From Planctomycetota bacterium (GTDB taxonomy: Bacteria; Planctomycetota; Planctomycetia; Planctomycetales; Planctomycetaceae), in NCBI GenBank assembly GCA_030836185.1, contig JAURQH010000075.1, positions 1-54,355 of the forward strand: 54,355 nt of DNA, written 5' to 3'. The notes under the pieces were generated by a model, which worked only from the letters and a program-made list of their open reading frames with translations, had not been told where the DNA came from and did no database searches. How positions within the stretch are numbered: the stretch's first letter is position 1; every line of letters begins with the position of its first letter. Position numbers and translations under genes: made by a program. Positions 1-9,600 of this stretch are shown piece by piece.

Positions 1-286
1 CGAGTGTCATTCATTGTTCATCAATGACGACCACTGCAACGTGAGAAAGAGAGCGATTTCGCGTGACGTGGAAAATGCGCACCCAGAAAAAGTGACACGC
101 CTTCACAAAATGAAGATCGACACAAGATTAACGCTGCCAACAACTTGCTCAAGAGTACACAAGATTTGGAATCAAGATTCGGTCAAGGTGTGTCCCCGAA
201 TCTCCAAATCTTGACATCTTGAAAAGGCGGTTGAGTGTTCGGGAATGAGAGGTGCTTGGAAGTGCTTTTTCTATTCTCTCTCAAAC
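1..286. other. Non-coding left edge of the window
   Basis: No convincing gene lies here. The only open frames are short, lack a Shine-Dalgarno and have no recognisable protein character. The stretch lies downstream of the minus-strand beta-propeller gene that ends at 287. Its one visible structure is the long interrupted inverted repeat at 160-213, listed separately. Confidence 0.6.
160..213. repeat. Long imperfect hairpin (18-bp stem with a bulge)
   Basis: The arm at 160-170 (CAAGATTTGGA) pairs perfectly with 203-213, and the inner arm at 176-182 (GATTCGG) pairs with 196-202. A 5-nt bulge (171-175) interrupts only the left side, and the loop is 13 nt. No T-run follows on either strand, so it does not look like a classical intrinsic terminator. 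It lies about 70 bp past the stop of the minus-strand gene ending at 287, so a 3'-UTR structure or a small palindromic repeat element are possible readings. Confidence 0.6.
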
Positions 287-1666
287 TTACTTCTCTGTTT
301 GAAACTTGAAGGAATAGAGCGCGGCATCTTTCAGGTGAAACCGTAACTGGATCGGTTGGCCCGAATATTTCTGAATGGGGCTTTTTGAAGGCCAATTGAC
401 TGTGTGATCGAGGTTGTCACCGGTAATGGGATCGGAAACCCAAACGGGGCCGGATTCTGTCAGCATTTCCACGACCACACGTCCCCCCTTGGCGACATTG
501 GCATTGAGGGAAAGTTCAGAACCATCGTAAGAGAGTGATTTGGTCGCCAGTGTCCCTTTTTGTTCGCCGGTAATCGCCACGTAGCCATCTTTTCGATAAG
601 TGAATCGCCGTACGCGGCTATCGGGACCGGTGTAATACGCTTCGGTTGCATAGACCGACCATTCCTGCGGTTTGTCGGGGAGTTCCAGAAGCCCCCAAGT
701 CATGTAATTACTGCGGTTTCCGGTCCGGTCTTCGGGAGCCGACTCGGGAACCACTGGTTCCAACCAACGGTGGAACGTGTATCCGTCTCGGCTACTCATA
801 AATGTCGGTTCGACACGCTGGCCTTCTTTGGGAAGATAACGTGTGGGGAAGCCGATCATGATGTGAGGGGCACGAGGGTCATTACGAATCGCATTAGTAT
901 AGAGATGTTCGAGAGGCTGATTGGGATATTCGAGAAACGCAGGTTCGGTCCAGTTGATGAAATCGTCCGACACACACCACTTGATGTCTCGTATTTTGCG
1001 GAAGTCGCGAAAATAGCATCGATACTTTTTTAATTCGGGATCCCAGAACGCCAGATTCTGAGAATCAAATGCACCTTGCGTAATGACGGGTTCGTCATGC
1101 ATCAATGACCAATGAATGGCATCAGCCGACTGAAACACATACAACCCCTTCTTGCCCAGCGGACGACCGCGAGAAATTGCTTTATATTTTGCGGCGGGAG
1201 GGGAGTCGGGATTCGTGTCGAGAAACGGCGTGAAGCAATGAGTACCGATCCCATCCCAGACAATGTTGTTCGCTTTCGAACCATCAAACTCGAAAAGCCC
1301 AAGTTCGGGTTTCTTCCAATTGATGCCGTCGGTGCTCTCGGCGTAACAGACTACTTCGGGATGCGTCGCCTTTTTTTTGTCAGTGTCCCAATGACTGCCA
1401 CGATAATACATTCGGTACAAATCACTGTCTTGAAAGATCGAGTAATACGCACAGGTGTTGCCTTCCCACGGCTTATCGGTGACGAGGACGACTTCCTGAG
1501 GCGTCGGTTGTTGGACGGTTTGTTTTGCGTCACCTTCCAGTGACTCAATCAGAAAATCGTCAACAAACAATTCCCGCCGATTGCCAATTTCAATCGGCTC
1601 CTGAGCAGAGACGGTCAGCGACAAGACAATCATGAGAGGAGAAAGTAACAGAAATAGGCGTTGCAT
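287..1666 (-). CDS. Secreted beta-propeller (glycosidase-like) protein
   Basis: A predicted exported protein of 459 residues. The start at 1666 gives an immediate signal peptide (MQRLFLLLSPLMIVLSLTVS, then AQ) and has GGGAG about 8 nt upstream. A longer frame from 1735 has neither. The mature part opens with a NRRELFVDDFLIE stretch that I associate with secreted planctomycete proteins. It then carries several repeats of the type S.DG.NW (ESTDGINWKKP, QSADAIHWSL, VSDDFINWTEP, SSRDGYTFHRW), as expected for the blades of a five-bladed propeller of the GH32/GH43/sialidase type. The last ~90 residues look like a beta-sandwich. The substrate cannot be read from sequence, and catalytic acids are not assignable by eye. 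It is separated from the upstream DUF11 operon by a strong terminator, so it probably has its own promoter. Confidence 0.8.
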   Translation of the reverse strand: MQRLFLLLSPLMIVLSLTVSAQEPIEIGNRRELFVDDFLIESLEGDAKQTVQQPTPQEVVLVTDKPWEGNTCAYYSIFQDSDLYRMYYRGSHWDTDKKKATHPEVVCYAESTDGINWKKPELGLFEFDGSKANNIVWDGIGTHCFTPFLDTNPDSPPAAKYKAISRGRPLGKKGLYVFQSADAIHWSLMHDEPVITQGAFDSQNLAFWDPELKKYRCYFRDFRKIRDIKWCVSDDFINWTEPAFLEYPNQPLEHLYTNAIRNDPRAPHIMIGFPTRYLPKEGQRVEPTFMSSRDGYTFHRWLEPVVPESAPEDRTGNRSNYMTWGLLELPDKPQEWSVYATEAYYTGPDSRVRRFTYRKDGYVAITGEQKGTLATKSLSYDGSELSLNANVAKGGRVVVEMLTESGPVWVSDPITGDNLDHTVNWPSKSPIQKYSGQPIQLRFHLKDAALYSFKFQTEK

Positions 1667-1771
1667 GGCGGGCTCCCGGAAGAGTGCAGTGATGAACTGA
1701 ATTTTCATCGTGACCGGTGCGAGCGTGAGAAGCAATCCGTTTTATTGAGAAAGAGGATTTCACCGCGCATG

Positions 1772-1810
1772 AAAAAACCCGTCGAGAGAGTTTGGGCTCT
1801 CCCGACGGGT
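1772..1810 (-). terminator. Rho-independent terminator of the DUF11 operon
   Basis: On the minus strand a 14-bp stem (ACCCGTCGGGAGAG pairing with CTCTCTCGACGGGT, one G-U pair, 6-nt loop) is followed directly by six T residues. It begins about 20 bp past the stop of the DUF11 lipoprotein gene and ends the three-gene operon transcribed from about 5261 downwards. Confidence 0.93.
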
Positions 1811-1830
1811 CCGGATTTGCGGGGAATCCG

Positions 1831-3222
1831 TTACTCGGCTTCGTTCGCAAAGGGACGAACGCGTGTTTGGAAGGTGATGACGCCACCGGTGTGACCGGGC
1901 AAGTCTTCGTTCAGCTTGAATTGGAGAATCAAGCTGCCTTCATTGTTGTCGTAGGATTGTAAAGTCCCTTCTCGGTCGCCAAAGCTGACTGAGCCTTCGA
2001 TGTATTCGAGACGCGGTGTCAGGTTGTCGACAATGCGTATGCTTTTGAGTTCAAAGTCGCCGAGGTTGTCGTAGCGAAGAGTGAACGTGATCACGTCACC
2101 CGCGACGGCCACTTTTTTGTCGGCCAATTTGACGATTTGCAAGTCGCCGCGTGTTTTGCGACTGTCTTCCAAACCGACAATTTCCATCGGTTTGAAACTG
2201 GCTTCGACCTGATTCCCCGAAGAACTATGAGCGGTGATGGTTGGACTCAGATGTCGAGTCCAGTGCTCTGCTGCATTCATGTGCTCTGCAAGGGTGGCTG
2301 CTTCAGACTGTTCAAATCGGCCAGTGCTGAGGAACAGCAAGTTTTGAAAGATGTTTTGAAGCTTGTCATTACGACCGGCTGTGGTGATCTGCCCAACTGT
2401 ATCGGGATCGCTTTCGCCTTCGAGACCGCTCGGACGTGATCGCATTCGGACACCACCCGCTGAGGCATATTCGTTATGCAAAGTGGAACCGAGACCGGAG
2501 TTGATGTCGTGCAGCTTGAGAGTTTTGTCGGCTCCGGATGCGAATTGAGAAACCGTGCCTTCAGAGGGAACGCTGACGGTTCTTACCGCCGCAAATCGAG
2601 GTGAATAGACACTTACTCGGTTAGTCACTTTGACTTCTGCTTCACCAGTGTGGTCCTGGTACTCGACAATTGTGTCTTCGCTTTCAAACCCGGCATACCT
2701 GCCGTCTTCATAATGAAACGGCAGCCCTCGGTCTCCACCATCGGAGATATATTCATCGGGAAAGGAAAGACTCAAGCAGGCATCGCACATCGTGCCATGA
2801 AGTTGACACATACGGCAGGGATCACCGACTGTTGCCGTATGATGTGGATGAATCGAATTGGGATGGCCTTGTAAGTGGACCGGCACATCAGCACGTGCTT
2901 CAGCCGCTGAGAAACTGATGGCCGAATTGTTCACTCGTGAAACCGGTACCGCGTAAGGCTGATTTGTCGACGGATCGACCACGGCAGATGTTTGTTGAAT
3001 AAAACTCGGAGTGACTGAGGGGGGAACAATTGGTCCTGATGAGACCGTTGCAGTTCCGACCGCTTTACGGCTGGTACTCGATTCCAATGTTTGATTCGGA
3101 GAGATCACCGAACTGGTGGCCGCTTGACGCGACATCGACGAGCAAGCCGAAAGGCTGCAAATCGTTACGATGACGAGAAGTCGTCGTAGACCAGTTTTGA
3201 AGATGTGATTTGTTGTATTCAT
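1831..3222 (-). CDS. DUF11-domain lipoprotein
   Basis: A predicted envelope lipoprotein of 463 residues. The N-terminus has a basic region, a hydrophobic stretch (LLVIVTICSLSAC) and a lipobox-like LSAC, so lipidation at about Cys27 is likely. The middle is low in recognisable motifs but contains a Cys-rich patch (GDPCRMCQLHGTMCDACLS, roughly residues 131-150). The C-terminal ~100 residues form a DUF11-type repeat (GDVITFTLRYDNLGDFELKS, then IVDNLTPRLEYIEGS), an Ig-like fold of bacterial surface proteins. It starts 2 bp after the stop of the gene at 3225-3938 and is the last gene of that operon, with a strong terminator after it. The role is unknown; an envelope or surface structural protein is the likeliest reading. 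Confidence 0.8.
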   Translation of the reverse strand: MNTTNHIFKTGLRRLLVIVTICSLSACSSMSRQAATSSVISPNQTLESSTSRKAVGTATVSSGPIVPPSVTPSFIQQTSAVVDPSTNQPYAVPVSRVNNSAISFSAAEARADVPVHLQGHPNSIHPHHTATVGDPCRMCQLHGTMCDACLSLSFPDEYISDGGDRGLPFHYEDGRYAGFESEDTIVEYQDHTGEAEVKVTNRVSVYSPRFAAVRTVSVPSEGTVSQFASGADKTLKLHDINSGLGSTLHNEYASAGGVRMRSRPSGLEGESDPDTVGQITTAGRNDKLQNIFQNLLFLSTGRFEQSEAATLAEHMNAAEHWTRHLSPTITAHSSSGNQVEASFKPMEIVGLEDSRKTRGDLQIVKLADKKVAVAGDVITFTLRYDNLGDFELKSIRIVDNLTPRLEYIEGSVSFGDREGTLQSYDNNEGSLILQFKLNEDLPGHTGGVITFQTRVRPFANEAE

Positions 3223-3224
3223 AA

Positions 3225-3938
3225 TTAACGCATCCTCGGCAATGCAGTCGGAGAGAGAGGTGCGCCGTTTCCGAAGAAGGCAGGATCCTCATTGATCACC
3301 GGAGTTCGGCTGCCGAGTCGCAGGATGATCATCGGGCGACCACGAAGATCGGCCTCCTTGATGACGTTTTCCTGAGGAGCCACAGTGAGTGTCGGATTTT
3401 TCCGATCCAGAAGCAGAGGATTGGCCTCAGCCGCTGGTTCGAGATAGATGACTTTCGTGATGAGCCTTCCCGAAATCGCCTGATCAATTTCATCTTCGGT
3501 GATCGTGACTGGAATCGGAAACTGATCTTCCTGACCGGCGGGTGGATGCAAAACATCGACGAGTTCGATTGTCGGGTAAAGATTCACGCCGGGATAGTCT
3601 TGAAGGTCGCTAAGCTGTAGTCGATAAGAATGACCCAGTGCGATGGCGGCTTGAGCCGGTGCAGCGGCCACAATTGGTTTCGAGCGTGCATGGGAAAAGA
3701 ACGTCACCTGGCCAGTGCCGGGGAGTTCAATTTTCACAGGTTGCAACGCATGCGGGCGAACGGGGACCTGATAAGCAGACCATTTTCCGTAGACGCCGGG
3801 AGGAGTTGTTTGATCGAGTGGATAGTATCGCTGTTGAGCTTGAGTCGTTTGTGTGACGATCATCCCGAAAGCGATCAGGAATCCTGCGACTGTCACCATT
3901 CGAGTGACCCAGGTTGTGGAACAGTTGTTCGTTCGCAC
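3225..3938 (-). CDS. Secreted protein, paralogue of the 4098-5261 lipoprotein
   Basis: I chose the GTG at 3938 because AAGGAG sits 8 nt upstream. The product is 237 residues with a signal-like segment MVTVAGFLIAFGMIVTQ followed by TTQAQQ. No named family is recognised. Its core (LYPTIELVDVLHPP, FPIPVTITEDEIDQ, LITKVIYLEP, RGRPMIILRLGSRTP) matches, in the same order, motifs in the lipoprotein encoded just upstream ([49 protein letters not shown]). The two therefore share one domain and arose by duplication. It is the middle gene of a three-gene operon; the DUF11 lipoprotein follows after 2 bp. Probably an extracytoplasmic protein working with its neighbours; no biochemical role can be stated. 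Confidence 0.75.
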   Translation of the reverse strand: MRTNNCSTTWVTRMVTVAGFLIAFGMIVTQTTQAQQRYYPLDQTTPPGVYGKWSAYQVPVRPHALQPVKIELPGTGQVTFFSHARSKPIVAAAPAQAAIALGHSYRLQLSDLQDYPGVNLYPTIELVDVLHPPAGQEDQFPIPVTITEDEIDQAISGRLITKVIYLEPAAEANPLLLDRKNPTLTVAPQENVIKEADLRGRPMIILRLGSRTPVINEDPAFFGNGAPLSPTALPRMR

Positions 3939-4097
3939 GGTTTGGACTCCTTCAGGTTTAAGAGACAGGACAGGACCGATAGAAAGGACATTCAGAGGGA
4001 AGGGGAAAAGGGCGGCGCTTGCAGCGAACACAACCGCCACCCGTCATTCACCCCCATATCTCGGTCACCCGCAGGCAACCGGGAAAATTCATTATCT

Positions 4098-5261
4098 TCA
4101 ACGTTGCGGAGCACCTTGTGGCACGGCCCAGTTCGGGAAAGTTGTCGCACCCGGAGCAAAGTTGGGATGCGTTTCCTTGTACTGAATGTGCTTGACAGGA
4201 TGTGGCAATCGGTAACCAGGATCGTGCTCGACATCGATCAGCAGATGATCGACGGGCTGGCCGATATCCACAGAGGTCAAGTTACGAACCGTGTGCGATT
4301 GCAGTCCAGCAGGTCCACCCAATGGAATGTGTGGAGGACCGGGTAAACCGATGGGTGTTGCCGTGATTGGCATTCCCCATGACGGTGTTGGTCCCATTCC
4401 TGCGACAGGATGCATGGCCGGTTGACCGGGCATCGAGCTGCCACCCATGATCATTGGTGAAGGAACTCCGTGAAGTCCAACGCCGGCTTCTGCGATTGGC
4501 ATCGGTGGAGCGGTTTGACCTTGCATGCCGTCCAGATGGACAACTTGCTTGATATTACCGTTCCTGTCGAGGCCTGTCATGTCGAGGTCGGCACCTGGCA
4601 TTTCCAGATTCATGTTACCGGCTCGCAACACAACCATCACAGTTCCGCGACGATCTGCTTCGGCAACCGGATCGACACCGGGATCGAGTCGTGTGGACAC
4701 AATCGTTTCCACACCAGCAATCGCCAGTTCCTGATTCTTTGGATCCGGCAGGTAGATCACTTTGGTGACAAAGTTGTTGCTCTCGATCTGGTTGAGGTCT
4801 TCGGTCGTCAACGCGATGGGAATCGAGTTGTGCGACAGATAGGCATCCGTGCTCGGGTGAGCGGGATAGACCTGCAACGTCGGATAGAGAGTCAACCCTT
4901 CACGACCGGGGACATCTGAAATCTTCAGACGATAAGTGGCCCCTTGTGTGAAGTTGTAACGGCCAGGTGCGGTGATCTGTGATTCCGCATAGCCATCACG
5001 AATACGCCAACCAATTTGCATGGCCTTCGGTTCGACAAAACGCAATTGCGTCGTCTTTGAAGCGAATGACCGTGCAGGAGGATGACTGAGCATCGGCATA
5101 ACGCCGGGCCCCGGCCCATCCACCATCGGCCCCGGACGCTGCATCATCGCCGCCGGAGGGGCCACATACTTGTTCTTTTCAATGGAGTTTCCGCCCGATG
5201 GGATATAACATCCCACGCAAACGGCCATCATTGTTCCAAGTCCAAAAAAGTAGTACTTCAT
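4098..5261 (-). CDS. Pro/Gly/Met-rich lipoprotein, first gene of the envelope operon
   Basis: 387 residues, with a clear lipoprotein signal ([18 protein letters not shown], lipobox VCVGC) and an AAGGGGG Shine-Dalgarno just upstream of the ATG. After a Pro/Gly/Met-rich linker comes the domain shared with the following gene: [36 protein letters not shown] and [11 protein letters not shown]. The last third is again Pro/Gly/Met-rich ([18 protein letters not shown]), typical of a disordered envelope-facing tail. It heads a minus-strand operon with the paralogue at 3225-3938 (159 bp gap) and the DUF11 lipoprotein. I infer an outer-membrane or cell-wall-associated role; the family itself I cannot name. 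Confidence 0.78.
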   Translation of the reverse strand: MKYYFFGLGTMMAVCVGCYIPSGGNSIEKNKYVAPPAAMMQRPGPMVDGPGPGVMPMLSHPPARSFASKTTQLRFVEPKAMQIGWRIRDGYAESQITAPGRYNFTQGATYRLKISDVPGREGLTLYPTLQVYPAHPSTDAYLSHNSIPIALTTEDLNQIESNNFVTKVIYLPDPKNQELAIAGVETIVSTRLDPGVDPVAEADRRGTVMVVLRAGNMNLEMPGADLDMTGLDRNGNIKQVVHLDGMQGQTAPPMPIAEAGVGLHGVPSPMIMGGSSMPGQPAMHPVAGMGPTPSWGMPITATPIGLPGPPHIPLGGPAGLQSHTVRNLTSVDIGQPVDHLLIDVEHDPGYRLPHPVKHIQYKETHPNFAPGATTFPNWAVPQGAPQR

Positions 5262-5527
5262 CTTGCCCCCTTAGTAGTCTCCCGGGACGATACGAGCCGC
5301 CTCAGGACGACCGGATTGGGACCGGCCAACGGCGGTGAATGTCTGATGTGACCAACATTGGCCCATCTTGAGGTGCACACGGAATACGAATTGTGGTAAC
5401 TTTTCGGTAGGGAGATCGTCCCTGATGGGATCGATCATCGACCGAACATCCGGACTTCCCGAATGCTTCGTTGTTAACATCGGTATAATCCGAACTGATT
5501 CTTTGACAAATCTCGTATATTCCGACC

Positions 5528-6559
5528 ATGACGAACAAATTACCTAACCGGACCATCCCGCTCGCACGACAAATTCGCGGAGGATTTGCCATTGCAGCCT
5601 GTATCTGTAGCGTGTGGGGCTCTTTGGCCGCTCAAGAGAAATCTTCGACAGAAAATACGCCCTCAGCAGAAAATCCTGCTTCTGAGACCTCGGCAGCGGA
5701 GCAGAACACGGAAAAAACTTATCGGCAAGCCGCCAGAACTCTGATTGAGGCTCGAAAGCGGATTGAAGGTTACGATTCGATCAAAGCGGATATGCTTGAA
5801 ACGGTTCTCCTCGGCACCCGCCGATATCAGGCCCAGGGAGAGTATTTGCAGACACGAGGAAACAAATTACGTCTCTCCTTCGAATTTTCGATCAAGGGAG
5901 CTGATGGAAAGCCACTCGAAGCCTCATTGTTACAAGTCAGCAATGGCGAGGTGATGCATTCCAGTTATCAAGTTGGTAGCGATCTTCAAGTGAGTCGTCG
6001 TGACGTTCTACAAATTTTGACCGCCCTCGAGGAACATCCTTCGCTGGGAATGGATCAGATGAAAGCCAGGCTAGGACTGGGTGGGTTACCGGCATTGCTG
6101 GCTTCGATTCAAATTTCATTCCGTTTTGATGTCCTTCGGAATGAAAGTATTCAAGGGATAGATTTTGTTCTGGTCGCTGGAAGCTGGCATGACAAACTGC
6201 TGAAAAAATTTCGCCCCAAAGGAGCCAAGCCAGACACACCGCTTCCTGCACATATTCCCGATCGCATTCACGTTTATTTCGACAAAGAATCTCTGTTTCC
6301 CAGACGTTTGTTGTATTTGAAGAAAATCGGTGATGGGTATCAGCCCATGATGACACTCGATTTTGTCAATGTTGAACAAAATGTAGCCGTCAATGAAGAT
6401 TCATTTGTGTTCTATTCGCCGGAAGGGGCCGTCAGCCAAGACATCACTCAGAACATCATCTCTCAAATTGTGGAGGCAGCAGAGCGGGGGCGAGAAAATT
6501 TGGCTCCTCCAGAGAGTTCTCCGAAAACGGACGCTCCGAACGAGAAATCCGGGAAATAG
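5528..6559 (+). CDS. LolA-like secreted protein
   Basis: 343 residues with a probable signal peptide (IRGGFAIAACICSVWGSLAAQ). A Ser/Glu/Thr-rich linker follows, then a domain starting near residue 60 with LIEARKRIEGYDSIKADMLE and ETVLLGTRRYQAQGEYLQ. That arrangement, early amphipathic helix then long beta-strands, resembles LolA/LolB-like outer-membrane-lipoprotein-sorting folds found in many planctomycete proteins. The C-terminal part (PMMTLDFVNVEQNVAVNEDSF) matches the final strands of such proteins, and the last ~20 residues are charged and disordered. No lipobox is present. It stands alone between a divergent operon and the cytochrome gene about 70 bp downstream. Function in lipid or lipoprotein handling is an inference from fold resemblance only. 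Confidence 0.65.
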   Translation: MTNKLPNRTIPLARQIRGGFAIAACICSVWGSLAAQEKSSTENTPSAENPASETSAAEQNTEKTYRQAARTLIEARKRIEGYDSIKADMLETVLLGTRRYQAQGEYLQTRGNKLRLSFEFSIKGADGKPLEASLLQVSNGEVMHSSYQVGSDLQVSRRDVLQILTALEEHPSLGMDQMKARLGLGGLPALLASIQISFRFDVLRNESIQGIDFVLVAGSWHDKLLKKFRPKGAKPDTPLPAHIPDRIHVYFDKESLFPRRLLYLKKIGDGYQPMMTLDFVNVEQNVAVNEDSFVFYSPEGAVSQDITQNIISQIVEAAERGRENLAPPESSPKTDAPNEKSGK

Positions 6560-6631
6560 GCTGCGGGATCGCTTAGGATAAACTGAATTTCATCTTTTCG
6601 AGTTTCTGTGTCCTGCCAAGAATATTCCGCC

Positions 6632-9600
6632 ATGAGACGATTGCTGATTCCACTTCTTGTTTTATCTCTTTCCGTTGTCGCGAACCCAGCCAACGCGCAG
6701 GAAGATGAATTCCCCCCCGGACTCTTGGGGCGTTACACCTCAAAGGGGCACACCATCGAAAGAGTCGATCCTCGGATCGCCTTCGATTGGGGATCAGAAT
6801 CTCCTGATCCACGGCTTTCGGCAGGAAACTTTTCGGCGAACTGGTCTGCCTTACAACTGATCCGCAAGAACACGACTTATCAGTATGCTCTTTATGTGCA
6901 GGGAGACGCTGAGCTATTGATCGACGGAAAAACCGTGATCAATGTTTCCGCAGAAACTCCTCTATGGTTCGAGAGTGATCCCATCGATCTCAAATTTGGA
7001 GAACATGACTTTGAACTGAAATTTCAGAAGACCGGTAAAGCGGCCACGATCAAACTGTATTGGTCGTCCGCAGCGTTCCCCCTCGAACCGATTCCGCGCG
7101 AATTGTTCTTCCGAGAAGAACCTTTACAGAGTGGGAGGTTGGAAGACATCGGACGAAAAATGTTCATCTCTCGTCGATGCCAAAATTGCCATGAAAGCGA
7201 CCTCAATCTCCCGCGACTTGCTGCTCCTTCACTGAAACTGGCTGGCAGTTTCATTTCGTCAGACTGGATCCGCTCCAAGTTAACCGATCCTGATGCTTCT
7301 TCTATGGGCAACATGCCTCACTTCGATCTTTCCAAACAAGATGCCTTGGATATCACTGCATATCTTGAGTCCATTGCTCCAAAAGTGAAATTGCAGTCGT
7401 TACCGAAAACAAAGCAAAAGCCTGCCGACGAGATCAATTCAGGCAAGACTTTGTTTCACGCTCGCGGTTGTCTCGCCTGTCATCAAATGAATGGCCTTGG
7501 CAATCAAGATGAATTTGCAGGGACGGCTCTGGATCAAATAGGTGAGAAGCGAGTCGCGGAATGGATTTATGGCTGGTTGGATGATCCCAAGTCGTTCAAT
7601 GCCGATCATCGCATGCCCAAAGTTGAACTGAAAAACAGTGAAAAGCGTCAACTAGCCGTTTATCTATCATCAACGGCGACTCGCCCTGAAACTCGAGAAA
7701 AAGCTGGAAATGCGACACACGGAAAAAAGTTGGTCTCTCAAGCCCGTTGCGCAAATTGTCATGAAATTCCCGGACATAAGACTGACCTCAATGGAATTCC
7801 CGAATGGGCCAATCTTACTGACAAAACTGGCTGTCTCGACCGGACGTTATCTCCAACGAAGCCGAGCTACAAAACTCAAGCGATCGAGATTCCGGCAACG
7901 CAACATTTTGTGAAGGCATTTCAGAATACGAAAACAAAATTCTCAGACCAGCACATCGGTTGGCAACTTCTGGAAGCCAAGAACTGCATTCAATGTCATC
8001 CGCGTGGACAATCACAAGGCATAGTCCCAGTCGCCGGAAAAGTCTCTCAGACTATCAAGTCGCTTCAGGGAGAAAGCGAAAGGCTCATTCCACCTTCTCT
8101 GGATGCAGTCGGGGATAAGCTGAAAACCGAATATCTTTTGAAGTCCGTGAAGGGAGATCAGCCCCGTCGCATGGACTGGCTCGAAGTGCGTATGCCAAAA
8201 TTCTCGCACTCGGAAAAAGAATCCGAGACTCTTGTCACCACTCTCGTGGAGACAGATCGCATTCCCGAGGGTGCTCCCGATCCGCACATCTTCTCAGTCG
8301 CCGAGGATGCACATGTCACTTCGGAAGAACTGTTGCAAGCCAACACACTGGTTGGCCCTCGTGGTTTCAGTTGTGTGGCGTGCCATTCACTCGGAGATTA
8401 CACACCACGAAATGTGGCTCTCGGAACACGCGGCTCGAACCTGCTCAATATCGGCGACCGGATGCGGTCTTCTTACTTTATCCGTTGGACTCGTTCTCCC
8501 ATTCGTATTGTCCCCGGTATGGAAATGCCCTCTATTGGTCAAAAGCCAATTAAAGATCTCCTCGATGGCGATAGCGATAAACAATTAGCCGTCATCTGGA
8601 AAGGTCTTAACAGTCCAGAATTCACAGTTCCGACCGACCCGGCATCAGTCGAACAGTTCTGGGTCGTGGCTCCCGATCAACCCGCCCGCATCATCCGCGA
8701 TGTCTTTGAATTGAAAGACGATACCGGAGAGGGGTATATCCCCCGTGCGTTCGCGATTGGGTTTAATAATCAGCACAGCGTGTTGTTTGATCTGGATCTG
8801 TTCGAGCCGCGTCTTTGGACGTATGGCGATTTTGCACGACAGCGGACAGAGGGAAAAAGCTGGTATTGGAATATGGCCGGTGTACCGGTGAAAGCATGGA
8901 AGTCGAGCGGAGGTGGTGTTCGTCTTCTACAGGATGGAAAGTTGATTTCACCCAAAAAAGAACAGTCTCGAATTGGAAGATTGCTCAGTTACCGACCATC
9001 AGGCGATGGGATTGTCTTCAGTTATTCTTTGCGTTTTGATGAAGCCAAAGGGGCTCGTTTCGTCGAAGTGAATGAGGCATGGAATCCAGTTCACGAATCG
9101 CCGCTTGGGTGGGAACGTCAAATCTGGGTGAATTTCAAAAACCCGAACCATCAAAATCTAGTGATTTTGCTTCCCGACACAGAATTGAATCGATCTGGAA
9201 AAGTATCGGTCCATCCCGAAGATCAATTGACCGAGATTGACGGCAGATCGGTTGCCAAACTTGGGAATGAGCTGTCGGGTGAGAGATTAACCATCACGTA
9301 TCGTAAAACCGAGTCGGAACCGTTTCTTGCTCCCAAACCGAAACCATTTGTCATCAACGAAGCAACGCCCATCACCAGCGCACCGGGATTCAAAGGCGTT
9401 CGCCTGCCCATTCGTGGTGACATCATGCCGACGGGCATCAACTGGGATCAAAAAGGACAATTGATCTTCACATCGCTCAAGGGAGATCTCTTCAGAGCGA
9501 CTGACTCCAACAACGATGGCATCGAAGATCATCTCGAACTGCTGGCAGAAGGACTTTCAGCTCCCTATGGCGTGATTCATCATCAACATCAAGGGGAATT

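Noticed and set aside
14-214. 66-codon plus-strand open frame at the left edge
   Set aside because: No Shine-Dalgarno, no recognisable composition, and it runs through the long hairpin at 160-213.
3630-4346. 238-codon plus-strand open frame
   Set aside because: It overlaps two minus-strand genes with conserved shared motifs and has Arg/Ser/Cys-rich shadow composition.
5271-5480. 69-codon minus-strand frame just before the lipoprotein gene
   Set aside because: It ends 9 bp before the lipoprotein start, which looks operon-like, but it has no Shine-Dalgarno, no domain and no signal peptide. It more likely represents the leader of the operon.
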